In this document: one piece after another, positions 11,290 to 24,429 of the stretch
Position numbering within the stretch: position 1 is the stretch's first letter
How the letters are laid out: every line of letters starts with the position of its first letter
NCBI GenBank assembly: GCA_033002965.1
Contig: JAURVB010002664.1
Span: 178,413-242,412, forward strand
Source: Piper betle
Taxonomy: Eukaryota > Streptophyta > Magnoliopsida > Piperales > Piperaceae
DNA: 64,000 bases
Direction of reading: 5' to 3'
Program-made: the position numbers and the translations under genes
The notes under the pieces: model-generated
Databases searched by the model: none
What the model was told of the DNA's origin: nothing
What the model saw: the letters and a program-made list of their open reading frames with translations, nothing else

Positions 11290-14200
11290 ATTTATTTTCA
11301 CTGCCAATACACATTTGGTGGCTAGATTTGGGTGCTACTATTCACATAAGTGTGTCAATGTAGGGTTGCCTGAGTTACCGAAAGCCAAATGATATTGAAA
11401 GATTCATCTATGTGGGTGATGACAAATCAGCTGTAGTTAAAACAATAGGGACTTTTAGATTATTATTGAAGATATGATATTATTTATATTTGAAAAAGAC
11501 ATCTGTAGTACTATCTTTTAGATGGAATTTAGTTTCTATTTCTATGTTGGATAAATTTGGTTACTCTTGTTCATTTAAACATAATAAGTGTAGTCTTTTT
11601 TCTAAATTCAAATATTGTGGGTACAGGTTTCTTGTCTTTTTATGATAATCTATATTTATTTAATACTATTGCATCTTTTAATGAAACTTTGCATGTAGGT
11701 TTACGTGGTACGAAAAAATCAACCAATGAAAATTTTGCTTTACTCTGGTACAAGTGTTTACGACACATTTCTAAATAAAGAATTGAATGACTTATGACAG
11801 ATGAAATTCTTGATTCTCTTAATTTATCAAATTTTTCAGTTTGTGCTAAGTGCATTAAGCGAAAACGAACAAATATAAAGATACTAGGTGTCAATAGATC
11901 TTTAAGCGTCTTAGGACCAATACATAAGGATATTTGTAGGCCATTTCCTACGACTTCTTGGAATGGTCAATAATATTTTATTACGTTCATAGATGATTAT
12001 ACTCGTTATAGTTACCTTTATCTCATTCATGAGAAGTCTTCAGCATTGGACGTATTTAAGGCATATAAGGCTAAAGTTGAGAACCAACATGAGAAAACTA
12101 TTATGGCTATCAGATCTGATCGTGGTAGTGAATACTATAATAGATATGATGGATCAGGTGTATAATGTCCAGGATCATTTGCCAAATTCCTAGAAGAGTA
12201 CGGAATCGTCCCATAATAGACAATGCTAGGTACTCCTAGCATGAATGGTGTTGCTGAGAGATGAAACCGAACATTAAAATACATGGTAAGAAGTGTGATT
12301 GCTCATACTACTTTACCTGATTCACACTGGGGTGAGGCACTAAAGACAGTAGCATACCTTCTTAATAGAATACCAACAAAGGCAATAGTTAAGATCCCTT
12401 ATGAATTGTGGACTGAAAAAAGGCCCAGTATTAAGCATTTACGCATTTGAGGTTGTCCAGCTGAGGCAAAACCTTATAGGCCAAATGAAAGGAAATTGGA
12501 CTTAAGAACAGTTAGTTATTATTTTGTTGGGTACTCTGAACGGTCTAGGGGGTACAAGTTTTATGATTCCACAACAAGGTCATTCTTTGAGATGGGAAAT
12601 ATCCACTTCTCTGAAGATATTGAGTTTAGATGGGGAAATAAGTTAGAGACTTAATCTTTGAAGAAGAATCAGTTTCTCTTCCCATGATTGTTCTTGATAA
12701 TAATCAGGATCATATTCCTGCTGTAGTTCAAGAAATAATATCAGAATTACAAGACAATGCTGAAAATCTCCCTAATCACAATCATCAAGTTATATCAGAA
12801 GAGGAAACTCAACATCCTCAAGAGCAAATGCCATTGAGGAGATCCACAAGAGAAAAGAGAAATGCAATTCTAGATGAATGAAGATAACAATGGAATGGTG
12901 GAAGATGATCCAATCAACTTTCATCAAACCATGAAGAGTTCTAATTTTTAAAAGTAGATTGATGCTATGAATGAAGAAATGAAGTTCATGAAAGCTAATG
13001 ATGTTTGTTCCATTGCCTGAAGGTACGAAATATGTTGGTTGTAAATGGATATTTAAAATCAAGAGGGATTTGAAAGGTGATGTAGAAGGATATAAGAGTC
13101 GTCTTGTTAAGAAGGGCTTTACTGAAAAGGAAGGCATCGATTATGATGAGACTTTCTCTCCAGTTTCATCAAAGGACTCATTCAAAATAATTATGGCATT
13201 AGTGGCACATTTTGATCTTGAGTTACATCAGATAGATGCAAAGACTGTGTTTCTAAATCGTGACATTGATGAAACAATTTATATGGTGCAACAAGAAAAT
13301 TTTGTATCGGGAGATTTAAAGAATATAGTTTACAAATAAAAGAAATTCATTTATGAACTTAAGCAGGCCTCTCGTCAATGGTATCATAAATTTCATCAAG
13401 TTATTCTCTCATTCGGTTTTGAGATGAATGCAATTGTTGATTGAATATACCATAAGTTTAGTGAGAGTAAGTATATTTTTTGGTTTTATATATTGATGAT
13501 ATATTACTTTCCAATAATGATATAGGTTTCTTGCATGAAACCAAGAGTTTTTTATCAAAGAAATTTGAAATTAAAGATCTTGAAAATGAGTCTTTTGTAT
13601 TAGGAATTCAAATACATTGGGATTGCTCTCGATGTATAATCAGATTGTCATAAAAAACCTATATAGAAAAAGTGCTTAAGAGATTTGGCATGCAAGGTTG
13701 TAAACCAGGAGATACTTCTATTTGTAAAGGAGACAAATTTAGTTTCAATCAATACCCTAAAAATGACATAGAAGGAAAGGAAATGCAAAAGATTTCCTAT
13801 GCTTCAGTAGTGAGAAATATTATATATGTTCAAGTATGTACGCGTCAAAATATTGGGCAGATATTTAAGTAATCTGGGATTGGACCAGTGGAAAGTAGCC
13901 AAAAGAGTCATGAGATATCTTCAGAAAACAAAATATTATATGCTTACATATCGGGAGTCATATCAACTTGAGATCATTAGGTATTCTGATTCCAATTTTG
14001 CTGGATGTCAAGATAGTCATCAATCCACTTCGGGCTATGTCTACCTGCTTGCTGGAGGAGCTATTTGTTGGAGAAGTGCTAAGCAGATACTCATAGCTTC
14101 TTCCACCATGACAGCTGAATTCATAGTTTATTATGAGGCATCCAATCATGGAATATGGTTGTGGAACTTTGTCACAAGGTTGTGCAATGTTGATAATATT

Positions 14201-14458
14201 GAGAGACTATTAAGGTTATTTTGTAACAATCAGTCTGCAGTATTATATTCAAATAATAATAGGAGCTCATCTAAATCAAAACATATAGAGATCAAGTTCC
14301 TTGTTGTGAAAGAAATAGTTTCGAGTGGTAAAGTTTATATAGAGCATATTGGGACAAACTCCATGGTTGCAGATGCGCTTACTAAAAATTTATCGCCCAA
14401 GGTCTTTCATGAGCATGTTGCTCATTTGGGTGTTACATCATTTGATTTGCTACTTTAG
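11290..14458 (+). pseudogene. Copia pol remnant (protease, integrase, RT, RNase H)
   Basis: In order: an aspartic protease core with DLGAT (about 11327); the integrase zinc region with a decayed LWYKCLRHIS (about 11745); integrase catalytic blocks around HKDI, FIDDYTRY, IRSDRGSEYY and NGVAER (11920-12260); reverse transcriptase with KWIFKIKRD, DETFSPV and YIDDI (13030-13490); and an almost intact RNase H plus C-terminus (13826-14458) with YSDSNFAGC and KHIEIKFL. Many stops and frameshifts interrupt all parts upstream of RNase H. The RNase H tail is the best preserved piece. Confidence 0.88.
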
Positions 14459-14797
14459 TGGGAGTTTGTTTTGTTTGTGAATTACAGTATTTGGTTTATG
14501 TTTCACTCTATTTTAGTGATCTCATAAAGTTAGACCAGTTGAAAATAAGCATGTTTAAATCAAATTACATGTAATTTTCATGCTACACATTCATATTTGA
14601 TCTATGTTATTTAATTATATTGATGTATGTGACCATGAATGAGTTTAGTTATGATATATGTAACAAAAATTGCCTTGATCCTATATTAATATTAAATAAT
14701 GGATAAAATTGTTATTTTTGGAATAATATTGTATGTTATATTGAAGCTCATAAGGTTATATACAATTATTTTTGTATATATAGTCCAAGTGGGAGAT

Positions 14798-15127
14798 TGT
14801 TGGATTTTTAACATAAATATACATGCATCTATAATTGTATCATATGTTATTATTTAACGTTGGCATAAATTCAATTAATCTATTAAAGTTATTGTTAATG
14901 AGGGTTATGAGTACCCCAAATTTGCAAGTACTTTTTCGTTCTGGCATAACTTTGCTCTTAAAGAATTAGTGTTCAATTTGGAAGATCAAAATTTAATAAA
15001 GTAAAGAATTATTTTGCTTTTATAGATTCAAGTATGCTTCTACTATCAAATTTTGTTTCTTATTGATTTAATCTAAAAAAGATTAAGGTTTTATAGTGAT
15101 AATTTTGCTGACATTAAAGTTATAACA
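14798..15127 (+). repeat. 3' LTR of the Copia element
   Basis: Begins TGTTGGATTTTTAAC directly after the polypurine tract and ends GTTATAACA, matching the 5' LTR end. It is 330 bases, shorter than the 5' copy. Confidence 0.83.
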
Positions 15128-15927
15128 ACAAGCTTCATGTGGGTTATAGTTAACTTATTTTATTAGTTTGTGATCATTATTTTGAGATGCATGCCTGCTG
15201 TAATATATATAGATAGATAAAATAATTATGATAGTTAAAATGTATTATAATACTAATAATATAAAAAAATAGTTCATTCTAATATAATTTTAACTAACTT
15301 TGGTTCAAACTGAAGTAATTTCGATTCGGTTCAATTTGAAAGTAATTCAGATTTGATTCAATTTCATACTTTTGGATTCAAAAAGGTTGTTTAGAAATTC
15401 AGTTTAATCAATTCAGAGTTGAACTATGCTCAATTATGATCAATCACCTTTTATTAGAAAAAGAGTGTATGGACTATATTCATTTAAAGGCGTCTATTGG
15501 TAAAGTCAAATCAAGTTCCCAGCCCGACTTAACTCTTATAGTAAAGTTTTTAGAACATGTTATTATTATATAGTTCAAATAATTTTATTTAAAAGAATAT
15601 AATTTGAATAATTAGGTGGGAAGCTATTTAAACCCGACTATTTATCATAACATAAATAGTTATAAAAAATTAAACGGTAAATCATTGAGTTTGGTTTGTA
15701 GGTTTAGCTATAACTATATCCCAAATCTATCTTTTTTATATTATCACTAATTTGATAAATGGGAAGTCAAAAGGGACGATAATTTCAAGTAGCCCAATCA
15801 ATGACGCGGCCCATTTATCAGGTTCAGGGTGCCCACAAAGCCCATTATGCCCACCCGTCGTCTCCGCCGGACAAACACCACCGGCGCCGTTGCCTGGCCG
15901 ACGGTCGCCACCGTTGCCACCGCCGGC
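15128..15927. other. Intergenic and 5' region of the G-patch gene
   Basis: AT-rich to about 15750 with no support for a gene. From about 15800 the sequence becomes CG-rich and probably contains the promoter-proximal region and 5' UTR of the downstream gene. The upstream in-frame codons before the ATG at 15928 include another ATG at 15829, but the basic GGRRRSKK start at 15928 looks more natural. Confidence 0.4.
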
Positions 15928-18900
15928 ATGGGTGGTAGGAGGAGATCGAAGAAGCTATTCGCTTCTGGAGGACTGTTGGATGATTGGGATCAGGGTGGAG
16001 GTGAATCTATTGCGATTTTCTCCTTTTTTCTACCATTTTTTCCCTGTACTTTTTGAAGTTTTATGTAGCTTCTATCGGTACTTGAATACAGGGGAGTCTT
16101 CGAAGCAAATTGGTAGAGGTAAGGCACGGAAATATGGCAAAAAGGAGGTTTCGTTGCCCCCATCCACCAATCCTTTTGGTTACACATACCCTGACCCAGT
16201 TGTTCAGGTGACCTCAGATTTGATGATATCCTTTTTTTGTGTGGATTTGTATTGAAATCGGACGTAATTCATGCTGTAGGAATGTGTGGAAATTGCTAGA
16301 TTGTTAACTAAGATGTTGTAACAATTTGAGCTAGCTGCTGGATTGTTCGTTGTTCATTTAGCTTAGGCTTTTTTTAAAGAATTATTGTTGTGATAGAATG
16401 TCAGGCCTTATGAATCTACCATTTTTGAGTATTGAATCCACAGAGTTAGTTGGACTGGGTATTGAGGAAGTTCAGTTGATAAGGAGATGGAATTGCTTTT
16501 CCCTGCATGTTTCAATTTTCAGTATTTCGACCATAGGAAGTGCATTTAGCTGTTACAGCTTACAGGGAGGACTTTTCTGCTGTGGAAAAGTTGAAAAAGT
16601 TAGAAGCTGTTTGCTTGTAGGTTTATGGATAATTTGTGTATCTTTTCCAGTAGAGGTATATATTTAGTTAAGAAGTACGTGATTTTTAGGGGACATCAAT
16701 CATTTATTTATTGCGTGGTTAAACATCTGGTGAAAAACTGACTTGCCTTTCCTTTGGCTTAGATTTTTAAACGAACTCTTTTTTCTTTTAATTCCACATT
16801 AGACATTGTGAATCTGCCAGTGGTTCCACAGAGTTAAATGGACTGGGTAGTGAGGAAGTTCAGCTTATGCCTAATTTTTTGCAGTCAATAAGATACAGAA
16901 ATGATTTTTTCCTCCGTATTTCAGTTTTTAGTTTTTCAACCATGAAAGTGCGTTAAGCTATTACAGGAAGGACATTTCTGCTTTAGTAGAGTTGAAAAAG
17001 TTTGAAGATGTTTGCTTATATTTATGGATAAGCTGTGTGTCTTTTCCAGCAGAGGAATATATTCAGTTAAAAACTCATATAACGATGATGAATGTGATTT
17101 TTAGGGGGCATCATTTATGGATTTATCAAATGGACAAACTCTTGGAGGAAAAAAGGACTCATCTTTATTTATATTTGAAAGCAGCTCGGCAGAGACCGTT
17201 GCTTATGAGGATCGATTGCCTGGGCCTCTTCCGTGTGTTGAAGAATTAAGTGAAGATTATGCTTTGCGCTTGGTGTTGGGAGAGGACTATCATGTGGGTC
17301 TGGGTTATCATGAGGAGGAAAAAAGGAGGCTGGTGCTTCTGAACAAGAAAAGGAAGGTTTCACTGCCAGTGTTGTTGCAATGGAAGAAACTGAGACATTG
17401 ATAGAAGATGATTTTTCTTTCCAGCAAAACAATGGGTCTCTCACTATTGGCGGTGTAAAACTTTACATGGAAGATATTAGTGGTTCAGATGATGAAAATG
17501 AACTTGGGGCTGATGCAGATGATGATGTCATCTATGACCATGCAAGTCAAGATTCAGATAATGAGCCCAGTAATGATGAATCTAGTGAAACTTCTAGTGG
17601 GAGTGAATCAGATGGTGTATCATTTGATAGCGACACTGAGATTGATGACGAGGTAGCAAAAGACTATTTGGAAGGAATTGGTGGTCAATCTGAATACCTG
17701 AAAACCAAATGGTTACTTGGTAATGACTTATTCCATCCAGATGCAATCTGTGGCCTTTCTGCTAATGATGCTCATCTTGGGAAACTGGCTAATTCTGCTT
17801 TAGAACTTGCTTCAAAAGAATATGGAATGAAGGCACCTCAGTTGAGAAGGAAGTCCAAGTGCAATTCTGATAGAAGAGCACCATATATTGATTCAGAAGG
17901 TGACTTAGACGAGCTTTATTTTGTGAAAGAACCGAGAAGAGTGTTTGGAAAGAAGAAAAAGGATTTTACTGTTACTAATTCATGGCCTATGAATGTCAAA
18001 AAATGTAAGAAGAGCAAAAAAGTTTCAGGTAAGAGTGTTCTTGCACTACTTAATGTCAATTCGCCGTAGAACTTGATTTTCGGGTTGAGCTTTTTCAGCT
18101 TATCAGAATCGGTTTTTCTTTTCCAGTTTGGAAAGGTTAACTAAAATTAATATGACTCAATGTGAAATACTTATATCCAACAACATCTCTTCCATTATTC
18201 AACTAATTGTCATTTCTGTATATGCTGTTCTAAGCCTGGTTAATGCTTGTACTAAGGCATGGAAGTTACTTATTTTTATAAACTGGAAGCACTAGTGTCA
18301 GCTGGGTTTGGAAACTTCATTTATTCACTTCTATTAATTTAAAACAATTACTTATTCTGTAATATGCTATCGAATTTAAGGGGTGACTATAAAAGCCTAT
18401 TGATTTACAAAATTTTGGTATTGGGACTTAAACATATCTTGATGATTAATAGTATTTTTTGTCTAGTGAATTGTGCAAGGAATTTCTGCTAAATAAAGTT
18501 GATTGTACAATGCTTTATGTGTTTTATTTTGTTTTATTTTTTTTATATATTTTTGGTGTTTGAATATCTTGTTGGCCGAAATTCACCTGTTTTCTTTGTG
18601 TCATATCATGGAGGTGCTATCAATAAAAGTTTTTTATTTTCAATACTTTTAACTAGGTGATAAAAAGAAACAACGCAAAGAAGTTATCGCTGCAAAACGT
18701 AGGGATCGAATGCTTCGTCGCGGCGTGAATCTTGAAGAGATAAATTTGGTAGGCTGAGTTTAAGTACATTTGCATTTTAGTTTTCTTGTTTATCATTTTT
18801 TAAATTCCCTTAAGAAATTTGTAGTTCTGGATATTCTTTCTTGATTTTTTTGTAACTGTTAGTCATTGGATTTTTTAAGTATTTGTATCAAACCTTGTTG

Positions 18901-21900
18901 AACCCTTTCTATGGTGTATGAAATCATGAAATTTGTCTTTTGATAATGAAAAATCATCGATGTCTGTCTGATTCTGTTTTCGGAGGGTGCAAAAAAGGGA
19001 TATCCACAGGAAGGGCTCTGTAATGTACTTGCCTGATTTTTATCTTCCCTACAAACTAATTGGAATGGGGACTAAAAGGGAGGGAGAGATGAAACTCTAA
19101 ATGAACCATATCATGGAGGGATATCTGATATATCTATGAGGTTTTTCATGAAATTAATAATGCTTTTATAAGTATTTGTGGTTAGTACTATTGAATAGTT
19201 CATAAAATTTTTTAATTATAATTATGCTTCTCTGCTCCCAGTAATATTGCATGATAAGGCACAAAGCACATTGACATTTAAGCTAATTTACTTTCGAAGG
19301 GAAAATCTTGTTGAAAGCCCATCTTGTTTTATTTATCCCAAAGATATGATTAGGCTGGTGATCAGATGAGGTTTAGTTAGTTTGAACTGTCTAAAACTTT
19401 TTGTGCACATATTATTCTTTCTTCTGCTGTTTATGTTCTATTCTATTAAACAGAAATGTGGTATTTGCATAATTTGTCTCCAAGTGACTTCCTACCTAAA
19501 TGCTTGTGCTATGTGATGCATTATTGCGTTCTTTAAACCTTTTCAAAGCTATGTTTGTTCCTGTCATTTTGTCACCAATATCTTAATGACATGCATGTAC
19601 AGGTGTTGAGGCAAATGATCCTAAATGGGGTTGATATGTTTTCTTTTCAACCTATGCATTCGCGTGACTGCTCTCAGGTACATTTTATCCAGAAATATAC
19701 TGATGGTGGTTATGCAATTAAGTCTCAAGTCTCAATAGGTTGATTTGATATCAAGGATCACATTAATAATGTGGAAAATTTTGATAGATGTTTACTGTTT
19801 CTCTTCTGCTTGATACTAAGAAGGTCGTGGTAGTTCTGTATTTGAAATTCTTCCCCATCGTCTCTGCCTCTCGTCTGTCTCCCGTTTCTCCTTTCTCCCT
19901 TCTCCCTTGTCACCTGTGACGAGCAAGCAAAGGGCCCGTGACCAGAACCCACTAGCTTTGGGGCAACCAACACCCACAAGCCTAGAGGTGAGGGGGAAAG
20001 ACAGCAGCGAGGATGAGCATGAGGGGCTTAAGCGATATTCTTCCACCGCTGGCCAGCAAGCCCTTTGAACTTCTTCACCAATCTCACCTTCAGATTCTCT
20101 TAATTTTCAATTTTTTTCGAATTTTTGCTAGGATTTCACAAAAAGAGTGGAATCCTAGCAAGTCAGGCTCTGAAAGGGGTTTGTCTGGGGACCCTTCTGA
20201 GACCAAGATCTCGCTAGAAAATTGCCAAGATCCGGCAAGATTGAAAATCATGTTTTTCTCTTTGATCTTCCGAGACCAAACTGATATACAAGATGGTAAA
20301 CACTGATGTGAACGAGGTTTCTTATGCAATTCTTTTGTTTTGGGCAACGACTATTTTATATTGCTGTGTAAGGAGTTAGGAGCCTTTATGCGTTCTTTTT
20401 CTTGAAGAAAATGTGAGTTGAAGGTGATGCAATCAGTAAAAAGTTAGAGAAATATGGTAAAAAATGTACCTTTTCTCGAGGGTTATCTTAACCTTTAACA
20501 AGGAAGAAGAAGAAGAAGAAGAAAAATGATATACAAGGATAAACAAAAACTTGAACTAGAAGATAACTGTTATCCTTAATAATCAATGATGGCGCAAAGT
20601 GTGTGTGTGTGTGTGTGTATAATATATATATAAATACACACACACACACATACATATATACTCTAATAGAAATCAACTTCTAATGTAACTTGAAACTCTT
20701 AACTGAGACACTTCTAAAATAACTAGAAAACATGAAATAAACTATTACAAATATAATCTTTTCTATCATCAGAAAGTGTCGCATGTTTTTCATTGATGCA
20801 TATATTTGAGCGCTTATATCTCATATTTCTTTCCATACTGGACTATTTTTCCTATTTTTGGTCAAAATGTGTCAACATTTCCCTGTTAACACACACATAC
20901 ATATATACTCTAATAGGAATCAACTTCTAATGTAACTTGAAACTCTTAAGTGAGGCACTTCTAATATTAACTATGAAACATGAAATAAACTATTACAAAT
21001 AGAATGTTTTCTGTCATCAAAAGGTGTCACATGCTTTTCATTGATGCATGTATTTGAGTGCTTATATCTCATATTTCTTGATATAGTGGACTATTTTTCC
21101 TATTTTTGGTCGGGAGGTGTCAACATTTCCCTGTCATGTATTTTTGGTTAGAAGGTGTCGGCATTTCCCAGAATGTTTGGTTAATACTTCTTCTCTTCTG
21201 TCATGGTTGGTTATACTTCTTATCTCCCAAGGGTTTCTTCAACCAACATTAAGTTCCAACCTTGTTTAATTTTTATGTGTTCAACAATCAACCTTGTTTA
21301 ATTTTTATTTGTTTCCCATCGTTGAAACAGTAAGTTCCAACCTTGTTTAATTTTTATTTGTTTCCCATCTTCTTATGATGTCCATTATAAATTTTTGTTT
21401 CCCACTACAAGTTGCTTTTCTTTGGGTTATATAGTCAAGTCTTTGGGCTTCTATGTATCTTTGTACATGGAATTGTTATTGGTCAATAAGCCTTCATGGG
21501 CCTCTCATACTCCAAAAGTTAGTTCGAACTGTAAGGCTTTTCTAAAGCTTATATACAAGTCATTGACCTCCCCTAAAATTGATATGTAATTAAACCAGCA
21601 ATTGTCCGTATTACACATATTAGACCACCCAAATCATCTCCCTCCTTTTATACATGCTGGGCCCACATGTTACAGTAAGGTTTTGGGAAACTCCAATTTG
21701 GGTTATTTTTGGCTGAGTAACCATGAGGCCCCCTCATATATTAGGCTACCCAAATCATCTATCTCTTCCTCACATTGATTATCCAGCCGAGTAACCACGA
21801 GGCCTCTTCACATATCAAGTTACCCAAATCATCTCTCTCTTACACATAATAGAGCTGCCTTATTACAATGAGGTTTTAGGAAACTCTAATTTTGGCTAGT

Positions 21901-23504
21901 CAACTTACCAAAGCCTATATGTCATTGGTCTCCAAAATGGACATGGGATTAACCCAACAAGAATTATTATCATTATAAAATATCAAGGCACATTGATTCG
22001 CATTTAGTCCTTATGAATGCACCTTAGTAGCTACAAGTAGGATCTCCCTTCTGCAGAAATTAGATAAGTGGTCTAAAATAAGGGCAGAATTCTGGCTGGT
22101 CACAAGCTTGTAGTTATTTTTTAGGCCTTTGTTCATACGGTGATTCCATCTTGTTTGCCTTGGATTAGTTTAATGTCTAATAACTCTACTTACTGTGGGT
22201 GATTGATGGTGTGCCTCATCTTGGTCATGGCGTGATGAGTGCAAAATCCTTGCTCTTGCATTATATTTTCATTGTATGGAAACTAGGTTTATTGCCTACA
22301 CTATTAGGTAAACTTGGTTATAGAATTCAAATATTTCAAGAGAACTGCCATGTGAAACCGATACAGGTTTTGTTTGAATCATTATTTTTCAGTTTATTTG
22401 AAGTGATTTTCAAGTCATTTTGAAAATCACTTAACCTAATTATGATGATGGTTCTTCATGATAGATTTATTTTTAATAAAACTTTTTGTTTTCAAATTTC
22501 TTCAACAGGTAAGGAAGTTGGCATCTGTATATCGTCTGCAAAGTGGTTGCCAAGGTTCCGGAAAGAAAAGGTTTGATGGAAACCTGGTTTTTGGATATAT
22601 TTTTTTGACATTTTCGGTGGAATATGATGCAATTCTGCGGATATATTTTTCTCTTCAGATTTGTAACTGTCATACGAACAGTCCATACATGCATACCGTC
22701 TCCAGCTGATGAAATCCGTTTGAAGAAGGTTTATCCTTTTTGCATCCTCTTCCATAAATGTTTTTGTTGGGTTGTTCTAGATGTCTTTTGGCCAGGTCAT
22801 TGTCAGAACTCCTGTTTGATGGCCAAAATAAATTTTTTCTTACTATTCGGTTGTCTTATAGAAATTACATATTTCATATCTGGTATTCTTTTTCCCAGCT
22901 ACTGGGCCCGGAAGACGATTTTAAGGTTTCAGATTCTGTGAACAAGGCTCCAAAAGGGCAGAAACGACAACCAATACTTTCTGCAAAAATATTGAATGGT
23001 GACGGGAGGTTAGAACCTCACTCTGCACCAAGCGAACTGATGAAGTTTATGATAAAAAGAAACAAGGGTAGTAAGCCTAGCCCACCGTACGCAAATCAGC
23101 CGGTCTCATTTATTTCAAGTGGTATCATGCAAGTTGAACCGGCAAACACAACTCATCCATGTGAGAGTAGTGACCTTTCTGGAGAGAATCAAGCAAGTTC
23201 ATCAAAGCTTGGTGCTTTTGAGAAGCACACAAGAGGTTTTGGATCAAAGATGATGGCTAAGATGGGATTTGTGGAAGGTGGTGGGTTGGGGAAAGACGGC
23301 CAAGGACTCGTCGAACCTATTTTAGCAATAAAACGCCCCAAATCTCTCGGATTGGGTGTTCAGTTTGCCGGAGTAGCTGTTGATACTGTTGCTTCTAAAC
23401 CAGCAGAACCCAAGCATGGATCAAAGGTAATGTCAAGAAAATATGTTGGATCTAGTTCAAAATGGAAACCATTTTGCAAAAACCTTGATTCACAGGATAA
23501 CTAA
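15928..23504 (+). CDS. R3H and G-patch domain protein (SQS1-like), frameshifted
   Basis: Eight coding exons with GT/AG borders: 15928-16000, 16092-16207, 17105-18028, 18657-18748, 19603-19677, 22509-22570, 22659-22728, 22899-23504. Phases join correctly. The N-terminus MGGRRRSKK leads to an acidic region (SDDENELGADADDD, SETSSGSESDGVSFDSDTE), a basic linker, an R3H domain (exons 5-7, VLRQMILNGV to DEIRLKKLLG) and a C-terminal G-patch (GFGSKMMAKMGFVEGGGLG). R3H plus G-patch is the layout of yeast SQS1/PFA1, an activator of the DEAH helicase Prp43 in RNA processing, so a nuclear RNA role is inferred. Exon 3 has a frame break at a run of six A (17319-17324): before it the frame reads LGYHEEE, after it EAGASEQEKEGF. 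One base more or two fewer restores about 671-672 codons. Confidence 0.88.
16405..17112 (+). repeat. Direct duplication in intron 2, including the exon-3 acceptor
   Basis: The segment 16405-16692 and the segment 16808-17112 are diverged copies. They share CCACAGAGTTA.TGGACTGGGTA.TGAGGAAGTTCAG, then TTTCCAG...GAGG.ATAT and GTGATTTTTAG|GGG.CATCA. The second copy ends at the true exon-3 acceptor. The first copy carries a decoy acceptor at 16689 followed by a degenerate start of exon 3. Confidence 0.8.
20642..21135 (+). repeat. 247-bp tandem duplication in intron 5
   Basis: Two consecutive units share CTCTAATAG(A/G)AATCAACTTC (20661 and 20908), CATGAAATAAACTATTAC, TTTTCATTGATGCAT and GGACTATTTTTCCTATTTTT. 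They are preceded by (GAA)n near 20504, (GT)n near 20599 and (CA)n near 20636. A third partial TCAACATTTCCCTGT-like piece follows at 21118-21170. Confidence 0.85.
21250..21960 (+). repeat. Short diverged tandem repeats in intron 5
   Basis: AAGTTCCAACCTTGTTTAATTT recurs near 21250 and 21331, with the same tail CAACCTTGTTTAATTTTTAT also near 21290. Units containing TACCCAAATCATCT recur near 21630, 21748 and 21821, and GAGTAACCA(T/C)GAGGCC near 21715 and 21788. They make up part of the 2.8-kb intron 5 and have no coding content. Confidence 0.65.
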
Positions 23505-24260
23505 TTTCGTTTCAAGCATCCGTAGATCGATCCTGTTTGTGGTTCTTGCAATATTCCGTGTTGAACCTGAAACTTGAATATATTCTTTATGCTATGGGTT
23601 TGAGTTGCAGAACCAATCTCTTGCATCAAAAAATGCTGAATAAGGCTGATAGAATATAATTTTTAATAATAAAGGGTGCCTTAGTTATGGTTTAGTTAAT
23701 TGCATTAATTATAACTATTTATTGTTTAAAATTTTTTTTATCATAACAGAGCCATTATCCAAGTTTACAAAGTTCTATTAGTTAATTTTTACTGGTTTGT
23801 CATTGGTTAAGTGGTTGGATTTTTGCCGCTTTATATATCATAAATGAATAATATTTAGTAGATTAAAAATTTTGTTTATTCAAAATTTCTCATTCACAAA
23901 ATATAAATTGTTATGATCGTCTAAACTATAGTAAATTAGCAATATAAATTAGGAAGCAAGTAAATTAAAAAAATCTATATTGGATTAAAAGTTTTAAGAT
24001 TAGAATGGAAGTACATATGAATTTTATTGTTATATGTAGAATAATTAAATAGTTTTTAATTAAATCAGTAAAATAGCTACAATAAAGATTTTTACCAGTA
24101 TCATTTATATTTAAAGTTAGCTTAATTAAATTAACAGAAATTTTATTTTATAAGTTTTTCACTATTTTTATTTTAATTACTTTAGGTCGGTTGGTAAATC
24201 GAGTGACTCGTTTACAGGCCTATATTTAATAGACCGTCATAGTCAGACCCCTCACCCGGC
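23505..24260. other. AT-rich intergenic, 3' side of the G-patch gene
   Basis: About the first 150 bases are probably 3' UTR. The remainder is very AT-rich. No gene, RNA or repeat structure could be supported. Confidence 0.4.
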
Positions 24261-24424
24261 CCGCACGTGTGATCATGTTATAGGTTTTGCACGCGAGGTT
24301 GCTTATATTTTGTGAAATAAGGCATTAAGTTGGATACGGCCCCCGCACGTGTGATCATGTTATAGGTTTGCACGCGAGGTTGCTTATATTTTGTGAAATA
24401 AGGCATTAAGTTGGATACGGCCCT
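24261..24424 (+). repeat. 82-bp tandem duplication
   Basis: CCGCACGTGTGATCATGTTA starts at 24261 and again at 24343. The two 82-base units are almost identical, differing by one T in the AGGTTT(T)GCACGCG stretch, which suggests a recent duplication. It lies at the edge of the transposon block. Confidence 0.9.
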
Positions 24425-24429
24425 ACCAT

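Larger units (their letters stand above)
6205..15127 (+). mobile_element. Decayed Ty1/Copia retrotransposon with nested insertion
   Basis: Two related LTRs (6205-6706 and 14798-15127) flank a leader, a gag remnant and a pol remnant on the + strand. The order protease, integrase, reverse transcriptase, RNase H is diagnostic of Copia. A primer-binding-site-like sequence (TAGTATCCGAAC near 6709, a decayed TGGTATCAGAGC, complementary to initiator Met tRNA) follows the 5' LTR. A polypurine tract AAGTGGGAGAT lies immediately before the 3' LTR (to 14797). The leader has been split by a gypsy-type LTR (about 7100-10034). All coding frames carry stops and shifts, so it cannot move by itself. A target duplication could not be matched at the ends. 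Confidence 0.88.
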
